A DNA stretch of 6,212 bases. Source: Alphaproteobacteria bacterium UBA5343 (GTDB lineage Bacteria > Pseudomonadota > Alphaproteobacteria > RF32 > UBA5343). Of this stretch, positions 4,791 to 6,212 are shown piece after piece. Every line of letters begins with the position of its first letter. Positions within the stretch are counted from its first letter, which is position 1. The stretch is from positions 2,222-8,433 of the forward strand of contig DHQH01000012.1 of the NCBI GenBank assembly GCA_002410125.1, in the 5' to 3' direction. The position numbers were made by a program, and so were the translations under genes. The notes below the pieces were generated by a model that saw only the letters and a list, made by a program, of their open reading frames with translations, was not told the origin of the DNA and made no database searches.

Positions 4791-5156
4791 ATGAAAAACG
4801 GAAAAAAACTTAATGGAGCCAATGTTAACGGAAAATCTGTTAATGGCAAGGCTATTAATAGCCAAAAAGTTTATATTGAAAAGGAGTATAAACTTACCGA
4901 AGAGGATTTAATCCTTTTGGACAAGATTTCATTTCAAGAGGAGACAACAGCTCTGGATATTATAATTATCTATACTGGAGTGCAGAGCCTTTCGAGGGTA
5001 GAGGTTTTTGGGTTTGAGAGACTGCTTAAAAACCTAGGATTAAAACCAAGACGGACCCGAAGAGAACCTCTAGGTGAGGTTATCATGATTTGGGTAGGAT
5101 TAAACTATTTTGAAAAAGTAGTTGAGAAAGCCAGCCCAATGGTTTTACAGGATTAA
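4791..5156 (+). CDS. Unrecognised 121-aa protein with Asn-Gly repeats, between rplA and rplJ
   Basis: I do not recognise this protein. Residues 2-26 form about five degenerate five-residue units (KNGKK, LNGAN, VNGKS, VNGKA, INSQK). Their codons differ between units (aac/aat, gga/ggc), so this is not a recent DNA slippage product. Residues 30-50 are charged and probably helical (KEYKLTEEDLILLDKISFQEE). A short hydrophobic stretch DIIIIYTGV (56-64) is too short for a membrane span. A basic patch KPRRTRR (85-91) separates two possible helices (70-83 and 94-114). There is no signal peptide. The ATG at 4791 has only a weak GAG close by as ribosome-binding site. Codon use (agg, cgg, cga, ggg, ctg) differs from the highly expressed ribosomal neighbours, suggesting low expression or acquisition. 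It is flanked by terminators on both sides, with its own promoter region. Confidence 0.62.
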   Translation: MKNGKKLNGANVNGKSVNGKAINSQKVYIEKEYKLTEEDLILLDKISFQEETTALDIIIIYTGVQSLSRVEVFGFERLLKNLGLKPRRTRREPLGEVIMIWVGLNYFEKVVEKASPMVLQD

Positions 5157-5160
5157 TTGT

Positions 5161-5196
5161 AAAAAGAGATGTCTAGTTTTACTGGGCATCTTTTTT
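5161..5196 (+). terminator. Intrinsic terminator of the 121-aa gene
   Basis: GATGTCTAGT (5168-5177) pairs with ACTGGGCATC (5181-5190) around the loop TTT, extended by A/T pairs and followed by six Ts. It starts five bases after the stop codon. Two T-G pairs make it specific to the + strand. Confidence 0.85.
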
Positions 5197-5234
5197 ATTT
5201 TAAATTCAATTTAATTGAAAGGTGATTTTTTCTA

Positions 5235-5263
5235 TTGACTCTTTTGAAAAGATACATTACAAA
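5235..5263 (+). promoter_or_regulatory. Probable promoter of rplJ-rplL
   Basis: TTGACT (5235-5240, 5/6) and TACAAA (5258-5263, 4/6) are separated by 17 bases. Initiation would fall near 5270, right at the first helix of the L10 leader. It lies downstream of the 121-aa gene's terminator. Confidence 0.5.
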
Positions 5264-5265
5264 AC

Positions 5266-5340
5266 ACTCAGGTTTTAACCTACAACCTGTCAGAGACCAT
5301 AGGTGGAGCAATCCTTAAACCCTATGTAGATAGATGAAAA
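5266..5340 (+). promoter_or_regulatory. Ribosomal protein L10 leader (autogenous control of rplJ-rplL)
   Basis: CAGGTT (5269-5274) can pair with AACCTG (5284-5289), or AGGTT with AACCT (5277-5281) as an alternative. The core is CATAGG (5298-5303... with CCTATG at 5321-5326). Above it GGA (5305-5307) pairs with TCC (5312-5314) around a GCAA tetraloop, leaving the unpaired TTAAAC on the 3' side. AGAGACC before the helix and TAGATAGATG after it supply the purine-rich, kink-turn-like surroundings. The string AGACCATAGGTG...CCTTAAACCCTATGTAGA matches the layout of the L10 leaders known upstream of rplJ in alphaproteobacteria. Binding of L10 or the L10-(L7/L12) complex represses translation. The structure is read from sequence; the control is inferred from the known leader family. 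Confidence 0.75.
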
Positions 5341-5486
5341 GGGCACAAAGTTTTTATTCCTAAAAACTTATATCTCCAAAACATCATATACTTTCGACAG
5401 GACTTAATCGTATAACGGTTTAGGCTGTTATGCATTTTGTTTAGCAAAGAGGGCTTATGCCTTCTTAAAATTAAGCGGAGACAAAA
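5341..5486 (+). other. Distal rplJ leader with three hairpins
   Basis: AAGTTTTTA (5348-5356) pairs perfectly with TAAAAACTT (5361-5369) around TTCC. GTATAAC (5410-5416) pairs with GTTATGC (5427-5433). AAGAGGGC (5447-5454) pairs with GCCTTCTT (5459-5466) around TTAT. The last ends about 10 bases before the Shine-Dalgarno CGGAG (5476-5480), so it could modulate access to the start. None has a T-run, so attenuation is not indicated. There is no gene here; the antisense reading frame at 5322-5510 is a chance frame across these structures. Confidence 0.5.
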
Positions 5487-5993
5487 GTGAATCGTACTGA
5501 AAAAGAACAATTAGTTGCTGAATTAAACGAAGTTTTCAATAATTCTGGTGTTCTTGTTGTTACTCATTATAAAGGGTTAACAGTTGAAGAAGTGTCAGAC
5601 TTAAGAGATAAAATTCGTGAAAACGGTGCTAGTTTTCGTGTAACTAAAAATCGACTCACTCGTCTTGCATTAGCAGGTACAAAATTCGAAAACTGTGCTG
5701 ACTTATTTACTGGTCCAACAGCCATTGCTTATGGTGAAGATCCAGTAGGTGCTACAAAAGCATGTGTGAATTTTGCTAAAGATAACGAAAAACTTCAAGT
5801 GATCGGTGGTTCTATCGGAGCTGACTTATTAGATGATAAAGCAATTAAAACTCTTGCATCTCTTCCATCTCTTGATGAACTTCGTGCTAAAATTATTAGT
5901 GTTATCCAAACTCCTGCTACTAAAATTGCTGGCGTTACAGGGGCTCCTGCAAGTCAACTTGCTAGAGTGTTTAATGCATTTGCAACTAAGTAA
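5487..5993 (+). CDS. rplJ: 50S ribosomal protein L10
   Basis: Base of the ribosomal stalk: the N-terminal globular domain binds 23S rRNA and L11, and the C-terminal helix carries L7/L12 dimers. It is 168 aa, normal for the family. Start is GTG at 5487 with CGGAG 6 bases upstream; no in-frame ATG fits, and alphaproteobacterial L10 often starts this way. The N-terminus NRTEKEQLVAELNEVF is typical, GLTVEEVSDLRDKIR lies at 30-44, FRVTKNRL at 50-57 and FTGPTAIAYG at 74-83. The helical tail begins at about residue 128 (SLDELRAKIISVIQTPATKIAG) and ends in a second helix. Two consecutive stops (TAA TAA) end the gene. Under its own promoter and the L10 leader, and followed by rplL. Confidence 0.97.
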   Translation: MNRTEKEQLVAELNEVFNNSGVLVVTHYKGLTVEEVSDLRDKIRENGASFRVTKNRLTRLALAGTKFENCADLFTGPTAIAYGEDPVGATKACVNFAKDNEKLQVIGGSIGADLLDDKAIKTLASLPSLDELRAKIISVIQTPATKIAGVTGAPASQLARVFNAFATK

Positions 5994-6013
5994 TAATCAC
6001 AATAAGATTATTA
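5991..6013 (+). other. Intercistronic hairpin between rplJ and rplL
   Basis: TAATAATC (5991-5998), which includes both rplJ stop codons, pairs with GATTATTA (6006-6013) around the loop ACAATAA, 8 perfect but A-T-rich pairs. No T-run follows. It could be an mRNA processing or stability feature that helps make L7/L12 in excess over L10; this is inference. Confidence 0.4.
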
Positions 6014-6078
6014 GTGAGAGATAAGTGTGTAATTAAGTTACATAGAAATAAAAAATTAAATTAAATGGAGAATTAAAA

Positions 6079-6212
6079 ATGGCTGATCTTGCCAAATTAG
6101 TTGAAGAACTTTCAAAACTTACAGTAATGGAAGCTGCTGAGCTTTCTAAAATGCTTGAAGAAGAGTGGGGCGTATCTGCTGCCGCTGCTGCTGTAGCAAT
6201 GCCTGCCGCTGG
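6079..6212 (+). CDS. rplL: 50S ribosomal protein L7/L12, 3'-truncated by window edge
   Basis: The multi-copy stalk protein that recruits and activates translational GTPases. Only the first 44 residues are in the window: MADLAKLVEELSKLTVMEAA and so on, the N-terminal dimerisation helices that bind the C-terminal helix of L10. The start of the Ala-rich flexible hinge (SAAAAAVAMPAA, 33-44) follows. The ATG at 6079 has GGAG at 6067-6070, 8 bases upstream. The 85-base gap after rplJ is A+T-rich with no promoter that I can support, so rplL is probably made from the rplJ transcript. The globular C-terminal domain lies outside the window. Confidence 0.96.
   Translation, partial: MADLAKLVEELSKLTVMEAAELSKMLEEEWGVSAAAAAVAMPAA

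Noticed and set aside
5322..5510. Antisense 62-residue frame over the rplJ leader
   Set aside because: The stretch is explained by the L10 leader and its hairpins; no ribosome-binding site or protein features.
5833..6024. 63-residue + strand frame rich in Leu, overlapping the end of rplJ
   Set aside because: It is out of frame with the clear L10 sequence and its low-complexity Leu pattern arises from L10 codons read in another frame.
1..6212. Possible recoding of TGA as Trp, since no gene here ends in TGA
   Set aside because: All eight visible stops are TAA or TAG, which fits a low-GC genome. The only tRNA-Trp has the standard CCA anticodon and Trp positions use TGG.

Overview
The window is a chromosomal segment of an A+T-rich alphaproteobacterium. 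It spans the translation/transcription cluster tuf (5' end missing) - tRNA-Trp - secE - nusG - rplK - rplA - rplJ - rplL (3' end missing), which in this group normally continues into rpoB-rpoC. Four things point to an alphaproteobacterium with low GC content: the gene order; the short SecE with one membrane segment; the GTG-started L10 behind a leader of alphaproteobacterial type; and a dispersed repeat of the GGATCCC...GGATGACA / CTCGCAATGAC kind seen in Rickettsiales-, Holosporales- and gut-associated lineages. The exact order or genus cannot be fixed from this sequence.

Layout. 1-1127: EF-Tu, lacking about 22 N-terminal residues. 1143-1213: two hairpins and a probable promoter in front of tRNA-Trp (1227-1302). 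1303-1566: a long untranslated stretch with two hairpins, then secE and nusG, closely spaced. 2303-2645: a structured element, an intrinsic terminator and an A+T-rich upstream region leading to an unrecognised 92-aa gene (2646-2924) with its own terminator. 2971-3120: dispersed-repeat remnants. 3138-3253: promoter and leader with an L1-binding-site mimic, then rplK-rplA. 4393-4665: a second copy of the structured element and two terminators. 4672-4751: promoter-like sequence with two dyads, then an unrecognised 121-aa gene (4791-5156) with its own terminator. 5235-5486: promoter and L10 leader, then rplJ and the start of rplL.

EF-Tu delivers aminoacyl-tRNA to the ribosome, and L11, L1, L10 and L7/L12 build the stalks that recruit and activate translation factors. 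NusG links RNA polymerase to the ribosome or Rho, SecE is part of the SecYEG translocon, and tRNA-Trp decodes UGG. Two feedback devices are visible: an L1 site in front of rplK and an L10 leader in front of rplJ.

The most unusual observation is that the nusG-rplK and rplA-rplJ gaps (about 950 and 1090 bases) are built on the same plan. Each starts at the TAA stop of the upstream gene with a roughly 105-base element, continues with a terminator and one unrecognised gene with its own terminator, and ends with a fresh promoter and ribosomal-protein leader. The two element copies share flanking sequence and a 7-nt hairpin loop, while their stems differ by compensatory changes. This is the pattern expected of a conserved RNA structure, and I do not recognise it as a described family.
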